From an uncultured Verrucomicrobia subdivision 3 bacterium (lineage in GTDB: Bacteria; Verrucomicrobiota; Verrucomicrobiia; Limisphaerales; UBA8199): a DNA stretch of 64,000 bases. The stretch is taken from NCBI GenBank assembly GCA_903913865.1, contig CAIWMU010000214.1, positions 1-64,000 of the forward strand, in the 5' to 3' direction. The notes beneath the pieces were generated by a model, which ran no database searches, had not been told where the DNA came from, and saw only the letters and a list, made by a program, of their open reading frames with translations. The translations under genes and the position numbers were made by a program. Of this stretch, positions 62,930 to 64,000 are shown piece by piece (the stretch's first letter is position 1; each line of letters opens with the position of its first letter).

Positions 62930-63433
62930 CTAGGCTTCAGCCTTTGTGGGTTTCATGAGAAATTCGACGAACAGGTATTGCTCCCGGCAGCTGAACATGT
63001 GGAGACTACCCTTGGTGGAGCTGACCGCCTCAATACTAAAATTGGTGCCCCTCACAACGGAGGGAATCGTGAGAACACACGGCATGCCACGATCGGCAAG
63101 CCTTGACTTCATGTGGCCCACGATCATGTTGGCCATCTCACCCATGGCATCGTTCACCATTTCCTGCCCCTGGACTTCCTCGGGAGAAAGCCCCAGCAGG
63201 GTGGTGGTGATTCGCCGGGCAAACGGCTCACTGGCGTGGATGTAAACAACGCCGGTCAGCCTGCCGATGAACCCCACGGCACCTGCCACATGAGATTCGC
63301 CGTTGGCTGCTATGGCTGTGTCGAAGGGTTTCGTCTCCATGTTCATGTTGAGCATGGTTTGGAACACCTCGCAAACCGCGGATTTTATCAATTCATCAAA
63401 TTCCTGAATCATCTCAGCCCCTACATCGACCAC
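62930..63433 (-). CDS. cheX: CheX-type receiver phosphatase
   Basis: A 167-residue CheC/CheX/FliY-family protein. The catalytic motif is NDAMGEMANMIVGHMK with Glu99 and Asn102, the residues that dephosphorylate CheY-type receivers. GAVGFIGRLTGVVYIH and FSIEAVSSTKG fit the two-lobed CheX fold. A start at 63412 (MIQEFDEL) is an alternative to ATG 63433. First gene of the operon that continues into the double-receiver gene, its probable target. Confidence 0.87.
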   Translation of the reverse strand: MVDVGAEMIQEFDELIKSAVCEVFQTMLNMNMETKPFDTAIAANGESHVAGAVGFIGRLTGVVYIHASEPFARRITTTLLGLSPEEVQGQEMVNDAMGEMANMIVGHMKSRLADRGMPCVLTIPSVVRGTNFSIEAVSSTKGSLHMFSCREQYLFVEFLMKPTKAEA

Positions 63434-63481
63434 TTGGAAGAAAACTTAAATTGTTTTCCCTGAAAAAGACCCCCAATGAAT

Positions 63482-63508
63482 TCAAGTCTTCCCGTAAGCT
63501 GCCGATAT
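63482..63508 (+). promoter_or_regulatory. Possible sigma-28 (FliA) promoter
   Basis: TCAAGTCT at 63482-63489 and GCCGATAT at 63501-63508 with an 11-base spacer resemble the flagellar consensus TAAAGTTT-N11-GCCGATAA (6/8 and 7/8). Transcription would begin only a few bases before the HDOD start codon, an unusually short leader, which lowers confidence. Confidence 0.4.
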
Positions 63509-63519
63509 GGGTGCAGGAT

Positions 63520-64000
63520 ATGGAAGTATTGACCAGACCAACTGCCCTGGCCCGACTAAACAGCGCCCAGATTGAGCTGCAATTACACAACTGCGCCCGG
63601 CTCCCTTCTCTGGGGAGCATCGACCGCGTCCTGCGCGAACTCGTCAACGCCGAACAATGCTTCACATCACAGGTGGCCGATGTCATCCGCCGGGACCCCA
63701 GTATGACCACCCGCCTGCTGCGTCTGGTCAACTCTGTCTACTTTGGTCTCACCCTCCCCGTGACAAGCATTGAGGAGGCCGTTTTCTATCTGGGCGTAAG
63801 ACAGGTCCGCCAGCTTGCGATGGTCACCCCGGTCGTCGAGGATCTCCAGAGATTCGCCGGAAAAGACAGCTTCCCGTGGCACGCCTTCTGGCAGCACTGC
63901 GTCGGCACCGCCATCCTGACTCCCGAGATCATGGGAGATGTCCAATCCTCCCAGGATGAGACCGATTATGTGGCTGGATTGCTCCATGATGTGGGCAAGA
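63520..64000 (+). CDS. HDOD-domain signalling protein (partial, runs off the window)
   Basis: The first 160 residues are in the window, open to the edge. The HDOD core is visible: LPSLGSIDRVLRELV, VADVIRRDPSMTTRLLRLVNSVYFG, SIEEAVFYLGVRQVRQLAMV and YVAGLLHDVGK near the edge. HDOD proteins act in signal transduction, often with chemotaxis or cyclic-di-GMP systems. It is divergent from cheX with 86 bases between starts. ATG 63520 is chosen; a GTG three codons upstream is possible. The C-terminal output region cannot be seen. Confidence 0.85.
   Translation, partial: MEVLTRPTALARLNSAQIELQLHNCARLPSLGSIDRVLRELVNAEQCFTSQVADVIRRDPSMTTRLLRLVNSVYFGLTLPVTSIEEAVFYLGVRQVRQLAMVTPVVEDLQRFAGKDSFPWHAFWQHCVGTAILTPEIMGDVQSSQDETDYVAGLLHDVGK

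Overview
The window is a bacterial chromosome segment that is mostly coding, with many tightly packed or overlapping genes. Several traits point to the Verrucomicrobia or a close PVC relative: a secreted leucine-rich-repeat protein whose C-terminus ends in a FYRL-type tail, a Tat-exported sugar isomerase-like protein, a Gfo/Idh/MocA oxidoreductase, and a serine acetyltransferase with a long N-terminal helical region. This assignment is an inference from gene content; there is no rRNA in the window. The cell is flagellated (flagellin, FliW, CsrA, CheX, a sigma-54 activator) and has fermentative or anaerobic potential (NAD-linked NiFe hydrogenase, pyruvate:ferredoxin oxidoreductase, ADP-forming acyl-CoA synthetase).

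Left part (1-21.2 kb): surface glycan and flagellin region. A plus-strand trio at 0.4-3.6 kb encodes a glycosyltransferase/acyltransferase fusion, an acyl carrier protein and a fatty-acyl-AMP-ligase-like enzyme. Everything else to 21.2 kb lies on the minus strand. Read in transcription order it is fliW, csrA, flagellin, CDP-sugar genes (rfbF, rfbG, rfbH), an NAD-dependent epimerase/reductase, a NeuB-type synthase, a KdsC-type phosphatase, a thiamine-diphosphate enzyme, an FkbM methyltransferase and a 2253-residue multi-glycosyltransferase. A near-consensus sigma-54 promoter lies just upstream of fliW. The simplest reading is a flagellin gene with its translational regulators followed by its own glycosylation genes. 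The far-left 300 bases hold a frameshifted remnant of a second copy of the giant glycosyltransferase.

Middle (21.4-42.4 kb): mainly housekeeping genes, namely purC, a XerC/D recombinase, a Gfo/Idh/MocA oxidoreductase, a transglutaminase-like protein, a GT4 glycosyltransferase with an acetyltransferase, cysE, a CDP-alcohol phosphatidyltransferase, a membrane J-domain protein, a methyltransferase with Lol transport genes, the LRR protein, rpsU, a sugar isomerase-like protein, cca and hisD. The cca-hisD convergent gap is unusually rich in inverted repeats.

Energy block (42.4-56.4 kb): hoxEFUYHW on the minus strand diverges from an ADP-forming acyl-CoA synthetase fused to a GNAT domain, followed by nifJ and a dihydroorotate-dehydrogenase-like gene. 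A 24-base motif (22 identical) occurs upstream of both the synthetase and nifJ, suggesting common control of pyruvate-to-acetate and H2 metabolism.

Right end (56.4-64 kb): a secreted small protein, a Tat-exported TIM-barrel protein, then a six-gene minus-strand operon (CheX, a double-receiver/STAS protein, a lipoprotein, a TPR protein, a FlgN-like protein and an NtrC-type regulator). An HDOD-domain gene diverges from it and runs off the window. No rRNA, tRNA, CRISPR array or intact insertion sequence was seen.
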